Positions 36,561-44,829 of a stretch of DNA of 64,000 bases are shown one piece after another; position 1 is the stretch's first letter, and every line of letters starts with the position of its first letter. The notes below the pieces were generated by a model. It worked only from the letters and a program-made list of their open reading frames with translations. It ran no database searches and had not been told where the DNA came from. This DNA comes from Nocardia cyriacigeorgica. Its GTDB lineage: Bacteria; Actinomycetota; Actinomycetes; Mycobacteriales; Mycobacteriaceae. The translations under genes were made by a program, and so were the position numbers. The stretch spans positions 124,001-188,000 of the forward strand of contig NZ_JAAGUY010000003.1 in the NCBI RefSeq assembly GCF_010868145.1, read 5' to 3'.

Positions 36561-36580
36561 TAGTTGACGCGTGTCTACTA
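36561..36580. promoter_or_regulatory. TetR operator O1
   Basis: TAGTTGACGCGTGTCTACTA, an imperfect palindrome that agrees with O2 at 16 of 20 positions. It overlaps the end of the tetR -10 box and the TTGACG (36564-36569) that, with an 18-base spacer to TATGGT (36588-36593), forms the likely promoter of the DUF4345 gene. Confidence 0.65.
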
Positions 36581-36595
36581 GCGATCGTATGGTCT

Positions 36596-36615
36596 TGGTA
36601 GACGCACGTCTACTA
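36596..36615. promoter_or_regulatory. TetR operator O2
   Basis: TGGTAGACGCACGTCTACTA, arms of nine bases with one mismatch around a CA centre. It lies 35 bases from O1 and covers the predicted transcription start of the DUF4345 gene, so a bound TetR dimer should block transcription. Confidence 0.65.
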
Positions 36616-36689
36616 AGGCGCCGGTGGCGAGCGCGCTGCGCGTCAACCGAATTCATGCCGATTCAATTCATGCTGATCGGAGGGTCCTC

Positions 36690-37091
36690 ATGACTCGCGC
36701 ACTCACCTGGCTGACCTGGACGATGGGCGTTTCCTGCGTCGCGATCGGCTTCTACCACCTGGCCCTTGGCAAGGATTCGGTTCCCGATATGGAGTGGAAC
36801 GGCGTGACCGCCGACAGTCAGAGCCGGTTCTTCGGCGCGATCTTCGTCGGTTACGGCCTGGCCTGGATCTGGGCGGTGCGGCAGACACCGATCAATCTGT
36901 CCGCAGTGCGCTGGCTCGCGGCGATTTTCGCCCTCGGTGCCCTCGGCCGATTGGTGTCACTGTCGGTGCACGGATGGCCGCACTGGTTCCAAATCGTGTT
37001 GACCGTCATCGAACTGGTGCTGCCACCGGTGTTCTTCCTGCTCGCGGCTGGAGCTGAACGGCGTGTCGATGCGCCGGTCGCGGTGGCATGA
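36690..37091 (+). CDS. DUF4345 small membrane protein
   Basis: 133 residues from ATG 36690, with GGAGGG eight bases upstream. Four hydrophobic segments; the first (LTWLTWTMGVSCVAIGFYHL) and the motif SQSRFFGAIFVGYGLAWIWA at about 44-63 are typical of DUF4345 proteins. Role unknown; members are often controlled by a neighbouring TetR protein, as appears here from the twin operators. Confidence 0.75.
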   Translation: MTRALTWLTWTMGVSCVAIGFYHLALGKDSVPDMEWNGVTADSQSRFFGAIFVGYGLAWIWAVRQTPINLSAVRWLAAIFALGALGRLVSLSVHGWPHWFQIVLTVIELVLPPVFFLLAAGAERRVDAPVAVA

Positions 37092-37172
37092 TGAACTCGG
37101 ATGAGCCGGGGTAACTCTGAGCGATATCCCTGCGATAGGCGGATAACACTGGTCTACCTCGAGGTGGCGGCC

Positions 37173-38036
37173 ATGCGTATGCGCAAAAGTTTGCACGCGG
37201 TATTCGGGGTCGTTGCCGCGCTGGCGCTGCTGACGGCCTGCGGCGACGACGGCGGTTCCGCACCCTCCGGGTCGGGGACGACCTCGGTGAACGGCGCGAA
37301 GACGACCTATCCGGCCGTGTCGAGCGGTGTACGCGACGCTACCGGCCGCGGGCCGTCCATCGCCTCGCCACCGGCACCCGGACAGCGGCCCGCCGCGCCG
37401 GAACCCGCACCGGCGCAACAACCACCGGGCGTGCCGCCGGTCGCCGATCCGCCACCGGCGTATGGCACCGCAGTCATCCGCACCCAGACGCTATCCGGGG
37501 TCGGTGTGCCCGACGTACCGGTCCATGTGCGGCTGGTCCAGCCCTGCGATCCGGCCCGCCACGACATTCCCGTCGGGGAGACCACCGAGGTGCTCCGCCG
37601 CGACGGCGTCACCGACTCGACCGGTGTGACGAGCTTCCAGGTGCCGGTCGGCTGCTACTTCTTCGGTATGGACCCGCCGCCGGGAACCACACCGGTACCG
37701 GAGGGGATGCACAGTCTGTTCATCACCCGTGCCGGTGAAACCGTTGCCGGGACATTGCGATTCGAGGAGGGGCTGCCCTCATCATGTGTCGCGGAAACGA
37801 TCGAACACGATCTCGGGGTCGGTCCGGATCTGGCGAACGCGTCGGCCACGGTCACCGAATGCGACGGCCGGTGGGCGATCATCTCCTGGGATGTCCCCGG
37901 TGACAGCCAACGCCTGGTCCGCCACGACGGCACGGTCTGGACCGGCTATGTCCCGTTCCCGCACGAAACCTGCTGGTCTAGAGCGATGGCCGACGGCGTA
38001 CCCGCCCGCTTCCAGCGATACTTCCCGGACTGCTAG
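37173..38036 (+). CDS. Secreted lipoprotein, unknown function
   Basis: 287 residues from ATG 37173 (MRMRKSLHAVFGVVAAL). The signal ends in lipobox LLTAC, followed by a Gly/Ser and Pro/Ala-rich linker to about residue 100. The folded part (about 105-287) begins with a short domain that resembles a carboxypeptidase-regulatory/Ig-like fold (TLSGVGVPDVPVHVRL, then GVTDSTGVTSFQVPVGCYFF). It ends in a region with several Cys residues (SSCVAETIEHD, TVTECDGRW, ETCWSR, PDC), presumably disulfide-bonded outside the cell. Not recognised beyond this. Confidence 0.7.
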   Translation: MRMRKSLHAVFGVVAALALLTACGDDGGSAPSGSGTTSVNGAKTTYPAVSSGVRDATGRGPSIASPPAPGQRPAAPEPAPAQQPPGVPPVADPPPAYGTAVIRTQTLSGVGVPDVPVHVRLVQPCDPARHDIPVGETTEVLRRDGVTDSTGVTSFQVPVGCYFFGMDPPPGTTPVPEGMHSLFITRAGETVAGTLRFEEGLPSSCVAETIEHDLGVGPDLANASATVTECDGRWAIISWDVPGDSQRLVRHDGTVWTGYVPFPHETCWSRAMADGVPARFQRYFPDC

Positions 38037-38120
38037 GCGGCCGACGGCTACGGGCCCGTCGCGCACCTATCCGGGTGCGAGCCGGCGGCTGGTGATGTGT
38101 TGTTCGGCTCGCGTTCGATC

Positions 38121-38786
38121 TCAGTCGGCGTAGCGGTCGCGGAGCCTGCGCACCGCATCGTCCATGTGCTCGGCGAGCATGGCGTGCGCGGTGGTGGCGG
38201 GCCCCGCACCGATCGCCTCGCGCAACTCGATATGTTCGCGGGCTTGTTCGCGCAGGTCGGGGTAGGTGGTTTGGAGCGCGCCGAGGCACATGCGGGTCTC
38301 GATCAGGAGGGTGCGTGCGGCGCGGACCAGCCGCGGGCTGCCCGCACTGTCGACGAGAGCTTCGTGGAAGGCCTGGTCGGCATCGGAAACCGCGGTGGCG
38401 TCGCTCTGTTCGGCGTGTGCGAGCATGGCCGTGACGCTCGGTTCCAAGGCCTTGTAGGCGATCTCGCGGCGGCCGTCGAGGATCAGTGTGAGTGCACCAC
38501 CCTCGAGTGCGGATCTGGCGCGGTAGATGTCGACGAGGTCGTCGAGGGTGAGATCGATGACGAAGATTCCTCGATTGCGGATGCTGGTGAGCAGCCCCTC
38601 CGAGACGAGCCGCTGCATCGCCTCGCGGACCGGACCGCGCGAGACACCGAAACGCGTCGCGAGTTCGGCTTCGCCCAGCTGATCGCCTGGTGCCAGGCCA
38701 CCGCGCATGATCGCCTCCCGCAGCCGGTCGGCGATCATTTCGGCGGTCGACTGCCGGTTCACCGGCTCGAAATCAACGACGGGCAT
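38121..38786 (-). CDS. GntR family regulator, FCD (FadR) subfamily
   Basis: 221 residues from ATG 38786. Winged-helix N-terminus: ADRLREAIMRGGLAPGDQLG and EAELATRFGVSRGPVREAMQ at about 38-57. The FCD domain follows, with DIYRARSALEGGALTLIL and metal-ligand-like residues in DADQAFHEALVDSAGS and HIELREAI. FCD regulators usually sense carboxylates or their metabolites and repress adjacent catabolic genes. It lies downstream of the two maleate-isomerase-type genes on the same strand. The palindromes at 40402 and 44727 are probable binding sites. Confidence 0.9.
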   Translation of the reverse strand: MPVVDFEPVNRQSTAEMIADRLREAIMRGGLAPGDQLGEAELATRFGVSRGPVREAMQRLVSEGLLTSIRNRGIFVIDLTLDDLVDIYRARSALEGGALTLILDGRREIAYKALEPSVTAMLAHAEQSDATAVSDADQAFHEALVDSAGSPRLVRAARTLLIETRMCLGALQTTYPDLREQAREHIELREAIGAGPATTAHAMLAEHMDDAVRRLRDRYAD

Positions 38787-38830
38787 GGTGTGACGACCTT
38801 TCGGTATGGAATCAGGCGCGACCCGGGGCC

Positions 38831-39583
38831 CTACGTGGTCATGCACGCTGCCTCCTCCGGGCCTGACCGGGACGTGCCGGTGAACAGTGCACCGAAATCG
38901 GTGCTATCGCCGCGGGCGGCGCTCAGTCGGAGCCCTTCCCACACGGTGACCTGGTTCGCGGTGAGCACCGGTTTGCCCAGCGCCTCTTCCAGTCGGGGCA
39001 GCACGGCGAGGGTGTGCATGGCGGTGTCGGGAATCAGCAGCGCCTGTGCGTCGGGATGATCGTTGCCGACGGCCAGGTCGAGGACCTGCTCGGGGGTGAG
39101 GGTGCCGACCTCGGCGGCGGTGTCGATGCCCGCACTCGACATCGCGACCACCGTGATGCCCGCGTCGGCGAGGAAGTCCACGAAAAGCCGCGCCACCTCG
39201 TCCGGGTAGCTGGCCGCCACCGCGACCGTGCGCACCGACAACGCCCGCGCCGCCTCGACGAACGCGATGCTTGTGCTCGATGCGGGTACTCCGGAGACGG
39301 CGGACAACTGCCGGACCTGGTCGCGCGCGCCCTCGGGTCCGAACACGAAACTGCCCGAGGTACACGCCCACACCACCGCGGCGGGCCGATGCGGGGCGAG
39401 CAGCCGCGCTCCATGGCGCAGTTTGTCCGGACTGCCCAGATCCAGCAGTTCGGGCACCGCGTGCAGATCGGTGCCGTAGATGTGCGCGACCTCGAGCTGG
39501 ATGCCGAGCGCGGCGGCGGCCAGGGCGTAGTCGTCCTCGGCGGCATGGTCGGGGTAGATGAAACCTATGGTTGGCGCGTCCAT
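38831..39583 (-). CDS. Asp/Glu racemase-superfamily enzyme lacking one Cys
   Basis: 250 residues from ATG 39583, with GAAAGG upstream. Same fold as maleate isomerase and arylmalonate decarboxylase: VVWACTSGSFVFG holds the N-terminal catalytic Cys74, and GKPVLTANQVTVW closes the second half. At the position of the second catalytic Cys (Cys196 in the neighbouring paralogue) it has Asp186 (LLIPDTAMHTL). A one-Cys active site rules out the standard two-base racemase mechanism and suggests a decarboxylase-like, one-sided isomerase or binding role. It ends close to the GntR gene. Confidence 0.75.
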   Translation of the reverse strand: MDAPTIGFIYPDHAAEDDYALAAAALGIQLEVAHIYGTDLHAVPELLDLGSPDKLRHGARLLAPHRPAAVVWACTSGSFVFGPEGARDQVRQLSAVSGVPASSTSIAFVEAARALSVRTVAVAASYPDEVARLFVDFLADAGITVVAMSSAGIDTAAEVGTLTPEQVLDLAVGNDHPDAQALLIPDTAMHTLAVLPRLEEALGKPVLTANQVTVWEGLRLSAARGDSTDFGALFTGTSRSGPEEAACMTT

Positions 39584-39614
39584 CGTCGACCTTTCTCGTG
39601 CGGGGAATCCCGGT

Positions 39615-40355
39615 TCAGAACACATCCAGCAGCCACTTCCCAGGGCCCATCATCGGCAGCTTCATCCGGCCGAGGCAGGCCCACATGGTGAGTTGGTTCG
39701 CGGTCAGGACCGGTTTGCCGAGCGCCATCTCGAGCGGTTCGATGATGTCGTAGGTCGGCAGATTGGTGCAGCTGACGAAGATCGCCTCGGCATCGGCGTG
39801 GTCGGCGCCGAAGATCCGCTCGGCGATGGTGCGGTAGTTGACCTTCCAGATCCCACCGCCGAGCCCGAGGTGATCCGAGCGCACCACCCCGCAACCCGCT
39901 TCACCGAGGAACTCGTGCAGTCGGTGGGTCAGGACCTCGTCGTAGGGAGTGATGACCGAGATCCGGGAGATGCCGAGATGGCCGATCGCCTCCACCAGTG
40001 CGCCCGAGGTGGTGACCGCGTCCTGCGCGCCTGCTCGGCAGATGATCTCCCGCAGCGACCGCTCATGGGCGAGGCCCTTGATGAAACTGCCCGAAGTGCA
40101 CAGGTAGGCAACGACTTCGGGTTCCACATGTAGCACGTCGCGGGTGGCGGCGGTCAGATGCGCTGGGTTGGACACCAATTCGGCCATGGCCAGCGAGACC
40201 GGGACCGGCTCGTAGGGGGTGCGGGCCAGATGCAGGCTGACTTCGAGGGGTGCCCAGCGCCAGAGTTCGCGTTCGAGTGCGAGGTCGAACGGCGCGATGA
40301 TTCCGATGCCACGTTGCGCGACGGGGCCCTCGATATCGGGGAAACTGAGTTCCAC
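39615..40355 (-). CDS. Maleate isomerase / Asp-Glu racemase family protein
   Basis: 246 residues. Both catalytic Cys residues are present: YLCTSGSF (Cys86) and FVSCTNLPTYD (Cys196), each in the form used by maleate cis-trans isomerases and EutA-like proteins. VITPYDEVLTHRLHEFL at about 134-150 is also typical. The likely reaction is cis-trans isomerisation or racemisation of a dicarboxylic acid. It is the first gene of the minus-strand unit that ends with the GntR regulator; the next gene's start lies 32 bases after its stop. The promoter faces that of the hydroxyacid dehydrogenase. Confidence 0.8.
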   Translation of the reverse strand: MELSFPDIEGPVAQRGIGIIAPFDLALERELWRWAPLEVSLHLARTPYEPVPVSLAMAELVSNPAHLTAATRDVLHVEPEVVAYLCTSGSFIKGLAHERSLREIICRAGAQDAVTTSGALVEAIGHLGISRISVITPYDEVLTHRLHEFLGEAGCGVVRSDHLGLGGGIWKVNYRTIAERIFGADHADAEAIFVSCTNLPTYDIIEPLEMALGKPVLTANQLTMWACLGRMKLPMMGPGKWLLDVF

Positions 40356-40401
40356 TTCGGCCCCTCTCGCGCTCAGCCGGGAAGACCTCCGAACACGATC
40401 G

Positions 40402-40415
40402 GATTGTTGACAATC
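40402..40415. promoter_or_regulatory. GntR-type operator in the first divergent promoter
   Basis: GATTGTTGACAATC has perfect 6-bp arms (GATTGT/ACAATC) around a 2-bp centre, matching the TTGT-N2-ACAA form of many FadR/FCD operators. It contains the -35 box TTGACA of the plus-strand promoter. The same core occurs at 44727-44740. Confidence 0.7.
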
Positions 40416-40435
40416 ATACGATGTGATCTTACTGT
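40407..40435 (+). promoter_or_regulatory. Near-consensus promoter of the hydroxyacid dehydrogenase operon
   Basis: TTGACA (40407-40412), 17-base spacer, TACTGT (40430-40435), then six bases to GTG 40442. The -35 is perfect, and the start codon coincides with the expected transcription start, so the mRNA should be leaderless and repressible at the overlapping operator. Confidence 0.7.
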
Positions 40436-40441
40436 GTCAAT

Positions 40442-41407
40442 GTGAAAGAGGGCCCAGTTGTCGCCGTCCTGCACAGTGACAGTGTGCCCGACTCGGAACT
40501 GATGGCCCGGGTGAGTGCCCGGGCCACTGTGCGCTACACGGAGGCATCCGGGCTGGCCGAGGCACTGCACGGGGCGGAGGCATTGTTCGTCTACGACTTC
40601 CTGTCCCAGGCGCTGCCCGGCGCGTGGCATGCGGCCGACCGGCTGCGCTGGCTGCATATGGGTGCGACCGGAGTGGATCCGGTGATGTTTCCCGAGCTGA
40701 GAGCGAGCGAGGTGGTGGTCACCAATACCCGTGGCGTCTTCGACGCGGCCATCGCCGAATACGTTCTCGGTCAGATCCTCGCCTTCGCCAAGGATCTGCC
40801 GGAATCGGTCCGGTTGCAGCAGCGCCACACCTGGCAGCACCGCGAGTCCGAGCGCATCGCTGGAGCCACCGTGCTGATCGTCGGCACCGGCGCCATCGGT
40901 CGCACCATCGCACGCGTGCTGCGTGCGGTGGGCATGCGGGTGCGCGGGGTGGGCCGGCGAGCGCACGACGACGATCCGGACTTCGGAACCATCGGGGTCG
41001 ACTTGCACGCGGAACTGCCGTGGGCCGATTACGTCATCGCGATCGCGCCACTGACCGAGCTCACCCGGAATATGTTCGACGCCAGGGCCTTCGCCGCGAT
41101 GAAACCGCATGCGAGGTTTGTCAACGTCGGACGCGGGGAACTCGTGGTTACCGACGATCTGGTGACCGCCCTCGGCAACGCGACGATCGCCGGTGCGGCG
41201 CTGGACGTGGTGGACCCGGAGCCGCTGCCGCCGGGACATCCGCTGTGGGATATGCCGAACGTGCAGATCACTCCGCACAATTCGGGCGACGTCGTCGGTT
41301 GGCGTACCGAGGTCGTCCGGGCATTCTCCGACAATTTCGATCGGTGGATGGATGGTCGTCCGTTGGACAACGTGGTCGATAAGACGCTGGGGTACGTGCC
41401 CGGCTGA
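40442..41407 (+). CDS. D-2-hydroxyacid dehydrogenase (NAD(P)-dependent)
   Basis: 321 residues. NAD-binding motif VGTGAIGRTIARVLRAVG at about 148-165. Catalytic set: Arg in NVGRGELVV, Glu in DVVDPEPLPPGHP, His in ITPHNSGDV. The substrate-domain segment LRWLHMGATGVDPVMFPEL is typical of the family. It interconverts a 2-oxoacid and a D-2-hydroxyacid, possibly glyoxylate/hydroxypyruvate or a dicarboxylic 2-oxoacid. First gene of a two-gene unit; the amidase starts 14 bases after its stop. Confidence 0.88.
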   Translation: MKEGPVVAVLHSDSVPDSELMARVSARATVRYTEASGLAEALHGAEALFVYDFLSQALPGAWHAADRLRWLHMGATGVDPVMFPELRASEVVVTNTRGVFDAAIAEYVLGQILAFAKDLPESVRLQQRHTWQHRESERIAGATVLIVGTGAIGRTIARVLRAVGMRVRGVGRRAHDDDPDFGTIGVDLHAELPWADYVIAIAPLTELTRNMFDARAFAAMKPHARFVNVGRGELVVTDDLVTALGNATIAGAALDVVDPEPLPPGHPLWDMPNVQITPHNSGDVVGWRTEVVRAFSDNFDRWMDGRPLDNVVDKTLGYVPG

Positions 41408-41421
41408 AGGAGGGCCAAGCA

Positions 41422-42822
41422 ATGAGCTACCCCGACATCAACCGTCCCACCGACCCCGCCGCGATGTCGGCGGTGGAGTTGGTCTCCGCCTATACCGCTG
41501 GCGCCTTGTCGCCGGTGGAGGCGACCGAGTCGATTCTGGCCGCCATTTCCGAACGCGACGATACGGTGAACTCCTATTGCCTGGTGGATCCGGATCGGGC
41601 GCTCGTGCAGGCGAAGGAATCGGAGGCTCGCTGGCAGGCGGGTCACGCCCGCGGGCTGCTCGACGGCGTGCCCATCTCGATCAAGGACGTCTTCCTGACC
41701 GAGGGCTGGCCGACCCGGCGCGGCTCCACCTCCATTGACCCGGCCGGTCCGTGGCCCGTGGACAGCCCGGTGGCCGCCCGCGTCCGCGAGGACGGGATGG
41801 TGCTGCTCGGTAAGACCACCACACCCGAGATCGCGTGGAAGGCGGTGACCGACAGCCGACTGACCGGCATCACCCGCAATCCGGTCGATCCCGCGCTCAC
41901 CGCGGGCGGTTCGTCCGGCGGTAGTGCCGCTGCGGTCGCGGCAGGATTCGGGCCGGTGTCGGTCGGTACCGACGGCGGCGGCAGTGTCCGTATTCCGGCG
42001 GCGTTCTGCGGCATCGTCGGCTTCAAGCCGACGCACGGGCGCATTCCGCTGTACCCGGCCAGCCCGTTCGGTCCGCTCGCCCACGCCGGTCCGATGGCGC
42101 GCACAGTAGAGGATGCCGCCCTGCTGATGGACATCCTGTCGTTGCCCGATCCCCGCGACCCCACCGCACTCGCGCCCACGTTGACGACTTTCCGCAGTCA
42201 GATGCAGCGCGACGTGCGTGGTATCTCCGTGGCCTGGTCGCCGACGCTCGGGTTCGCCGAGGTCGACCCGGAGGTGGCGGCGATCGTCGAGCGGGCGGTC
42301 ACCCGGCTCGGCGATGCCGAATTGCGGGTGGTGCCCGCCGATCCCCGCTTCGAAGATCCCCGGGAGGCATTCGAGCTGTTGTGGGCGGTGGGCGCTGCTG
42401 CCATGCTCGCCTCGTTCCCGCCGGGCGCCCGCGAACAGGTCGACCCCGGACTTCGGCATGTGTGGGAGCGCGGCGAATCCGTCAGCGGCGTCGACTATCT
42501 CGCCGCCCGTGAGATCGCCGCCGGTATCGGCATCGCCATGGGGCTGTTCCACACCGCCTACGACGTGCTGATCACCCCGACCATGCCGATCGCCGCCTTC
42601 CCCGCAGGCCACGATGTCCCGCCGGACAGTGGCCTGACCAGCTGGCCGCAGTGGACGCCGTTCACCTATCCGTTCAACCTGAGTCAGCAACCCGCCATCA
42701 GCATCCCGGTGGGAACGACAGCGGCCGGGCTGCCGGTCGGCATGCAGATCGTCGGGCCACGGCATTCCGATGACCTGGTGCTCGCGGTGGCCCGCTACGC
42801 CGAATACGTGCTGGGTTCCTGA
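41422..42822 (+). CDS. Amidase-signature family hydrolase
   Basis: 466 residues, AAGGAGGG before ATG. Ser-cisSer-Lys triad: Lys88 in GVPISIKDVF, cis-Ser164 in AGGSSGGSAA, and nucleophile Ser187 in GTDGGGSVRIPAAFCG. It hydrolyses an amide to acid and ammonia. The substrate is unknown, but the surrounding isomerases, aminotransferase and dehydrogenases suggest an amide of a short dicarboxylic or amino acid. It converges with the DUF3830 gene. Confidence 0.9.
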   Translation: MSYPDINRPTDPAAMSAVELVSAYTAGALSPVEATESILAAISERDDTVNSYCLVDPDRALVQAKESEARWQAGHARGLLDGVPISIKDVFLTEGWPTRRGSTSIDPAGPWPVDSPVAARVREDGMVLLGKTTTPEIAWKAVTDSRLTGITRNPVDPALTAGGSSGGSAAAVAAGFGPVSVGTDGGGSVRIPAAFCGIVGFKPTHGRIPLYPASPFGPLAHAGPMARTVEDAALLMDILSLPDPRDPTALAPTLTTFRSQMQRDVRGISVAWSPTLGFAEVDPEVAAIVERAVTRLGDAELRVVPADPRFEDPREAFELLWAVGAAAMLASFPPGAREQVDPGLRHVWERGESVSGVDYLAAREIAAGIGIAMGLFHTAYDVLITPTMPIAAFPAGHDVPPDSGLTSWPQWTPFTYPFNLSQQPAISIPVGTTAAGLPVGMQIVGPRHSDDLVLAVARYAEYVLGS

Positions 42823-42828
42823 GGATTC

Positions 42829-42885
42829 GGCTCGGATGGCCCGGCCGAACGCGTTCGGCGTGCGTCTGGCCGAACTATCCGAGCC
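42829..42885. terminator. Large bidirectional hairpin
   Basis: GGCTCGGAT (42829-42837) pairs with ATCCGAGCC (42877-42885). Inside is the perfect 16-bp palindrome GCCGAACGCGTTCGGC (42844-42859). It fills the gap between the convergent amidase and DUF3830 genes. Confidence 0.65.
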
Positions 42886-42891
42886 CGTCGA

Positions 42892-43386
42892 CTATGCCCT
42901 GTCGAACGCGAGGGTCTCGCCCTCCACTCCGTAGCGCCACAGGTCGTTGCAGGCGGCGGCCATGTCGGCGAGTCCGTCTTCGATGGTGGCGAAGACGTTG
43001 CCGGGGACCCAGCCGAGATCGCCGTTGATCAGCAGATTGTTGCGGCCGTAGAAGATGGCCAGATCGGTGGCGCCCTGGCCGTGGTGTGCGGCGGAGCCTG
43101 GCTCGTAACCGTAGGCGGGATTGCCGATTTCCCACGGCTCGAAATCGAACAGGCATACGTCGCCAGGAATGGGGGTGACGGTCGGGTTCTCCCGATGTGG
43201 CGCGGCCGTGATGCGCGGTACCAGGGTGTAGACCTCGTTGCGGGCGTACTTGGCGTGGTAGGCGTCGCCGATCTGGGGTAGTGCGTCCCAGACCGCGGCG
43301 CAGGTGTGTGGTGCCTCGGCATCGAGCAGTCGGGCCCGGCAGGTCACGCCTGCCTTGGTGAGGGTGATGGCGATGTATCGGTCCAT
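42892..43386 (-). CDS. DUF3830 family protein
   Basis: 164 residues, soluble. VTCRARLLDAEAPHTCAAVW, GDVCLFDFEPWEIGNPAY and IFYGRNNLLINGDLGWVPGN fit the DUF3830 family, which has a cyclophilin-like barrel. Members are often encoded in clusters with amidases and Asp/Glu racemase-family enzymes, but no activity is known to me. It lies 21 bases downstream of the aminotransferase gene in the same operon. Confidence 0.65.
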   Translation of the reverse strand: MDRYIAITLTKAGVTCRARLLDAEAPHTCAAVWDALPQIGDAYHAKYARNEVYTLVPRITAAPHRENPTVTPIPGDVCLFDFEPWEIGNPAYGYEPGSAAHHGQGATDLAIFYGRNNLLINGDLGWVPGNVFATIEDGLADMAAACNDLWRYGVEGETLAFDRA

Positions 43387-43407
43387 GGGGCCTGCTTCCT
43401 GATCGCG

Positions 43408-44667
43408 CTACGGCTGGGTGGGGCCGGGGAGTTCGGCGAGGACCTGCGCCCAGATCGCCAGTGCGTCCTCGACCTGCGCCTCGCTCACTACCAGCGGCGG
43501 GATCATCCGCACCACGTTCATATGCGCACCGCAGGTGAGCAGCAACAGCCCCTTCTCGACCGCGAGCCGCTGGGCCAGGGTGGCGGTCTCACGATCGGGT
43601 TCGCCTGCCGCTGTGGTGAATTCCGCGCCGACCAGCAGCCCGAGCCCGCGCACGTCGCCGATCGCTTTGCTGTCGCAGTCGCGCATCCCGGCCAGCAGCT
43701 GATCGCCACGCGCGGCCGCGTTCTGTACGAGCCCCTCCGATTCGATGACCTCCAGGGTGGCGATAGCGGCGGCGCAGGCCACGGCATTGCCGCCGTAGGT
43801 GCCGCCCTGCGACCCCGGCCACGCCTTGGCCATCAATTCGTGTGATGCGGCGATCCCCGAGAGCGGGAATCCGCTCGCCAGCCCCTTGGCGATGGTGATG
43901 ACATCGGGCCGGACGTCGAAGTGCTGGTGACCGAAGAACTTTCCGGTCCGGCCGAACCCAGTCTGGATCTCGTCGAACACGAGCACAATGCCGTGTCGGT
44001 CGGCGCGTTCGCGCAGGCCACCGAAGAAGGTCCGGTTGCCGGGGACGTATCCGCCCTCGCCGAGGACCGGCTCGACGATGAATGCCGCGGTCTCCGCAGG
44101 CGAGGTGAGGGTCGCGAGAATGTAGTCCAGTTCGCGCAGCGCGAAGGTCGTGGCCTCCTCTTCGGTCCAGCCGTAGCGGTAGGCCGTCGGGAACGGCGCC
44201 ACGTGCACGCCCGCCATCAACGGGCTGAACCCCGCGGAGAACCGCGTGCCCGAGGTCGTCATGGAGGCCGCGGCGACGGTGCGGCCGTGGAATCCGCCGT
44301 GGAAGACGATGACATTTGGGCGCCCGGTGGCCTGCCGGGCCAGCCGCAACGCTGCCTCGACCGCCTCACTGCCGGAATTGGCGAAGAACAGCGAATCCAG
44401 GCCCGCTGGCAGGACGGTCCCCAGCCGCTCGGTGAGTTCGAGCAGCGGGCGGTGCATGACCGTCGTGTACTGGCCGTGGATGAGCCGCGAGACCTGGGCC
44501 TGTGCGGCCGCCACCACGTGTGGGTGACAGTGGCCGGTGCTGGTGACCCCGATACCGGCGGTGAAGTCCAGATAGCGGCGGCCGTCGGTGTCGTAGAGAT
44601 AACAGCCCGCGCCGTGGTCGACGGTCACCGGAGTGGCTTGTTTGAGGATGGGCGATAACTCGGTCAT
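43408..44667 (-). CDS. Class III aminotransferase (GABA/omega-amino acid type)
   Basis: 419 residues from ATG 44667 (GGGAGG upstream). PLP-binding elements: FFANSGSEAVEAALRLARQA at about 94-113, VFDEIQTGFGRTGKFF at about 230-245 with Asp232, and the Schiff-base Lys261 in TIAKGLASGFPLSG. Family members transfer the amino group of GABA, beta-alanine, ornithine or similar omega-amino acids to 2-oxoglutarate or pyruvate. The product would be a semialdehyde, the substrate type of the divergently encoded aldehyde dehydrogenase. Operator-like palindrome upstream. Confidence 0.88.
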   Translation of the reverse strand: MTELSPILKQATPVTVDHGAGCYLYDTDGRRYLDFTAGIGVTSTGHCHPHVVAAAQAQVSRLIHGQYTTVMHRPLLELTERLGTVLPAGLDSLFFANSGSEAVEAALRLARQATGRPNVIVFHGGFHGRTVAAASMTTSGTRFSAGFSPLMAGVHVAPFPTAYRYGWTEEEATTFALRELDYILATLTSPAETAAFIVEPVLGEGGYVPGNRTFFGGLRERADRHGIVLVFDEIQTGFGRTGKFFGHQHFDVRPDVITIAKGLASGFPLSGIAASHELMAKAWPGSQGGTYGGNAVACAAAIATLEVIESEGLVQNAAARGDQLLAGMRDCDSKAIGDVRGLGLLVGAEFTTAAGEPDRETATLAQRLAVEKGLLLLTCGAHMNVVRMIPPLVVSEAQVEDALAIWAQVLAELPGPTQP

Positions 44668-44726
44668 GGTGCTCCGCCTCCCGGGGCGTGCGGGCGATCC
44701 CGCTACCGATGATCGTCGGGTTGTAG

Positions 44727-44740
44727 GATTGTCAACAATA
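44727..44740. promoter_or_regulatory. GntR-type operator in the second divergent promoter
   Basis: GATTGTCAACAATA, read on the other strand as TATTGTTGACAATC, shares ATTGTTGACAATC with the site at 40402-40415. It sits between the divergent aminotransferase and aldehyde dehydrogenase genes, which links both halves of the cluster to one regulator. Confidence 0.7.
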
Positions 44741-44829
44741 TGCATAACATGGTGCCGGGGGTCGCAGCAATGCCTTCGGCGGCCTCATCCGCGCCGATTC
44801 ACACCGCCCGAGCGAGGGAGTTCGCGTCG

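Noticed and set aside
38831..40355. Ectoine utilisation (eutA) assignment for the racemase-family genes
   Set aside because: The fold fits EutA-like proteins, but eutB, eutC, eutD and eutE are absent and the neighbours point to another pathway.
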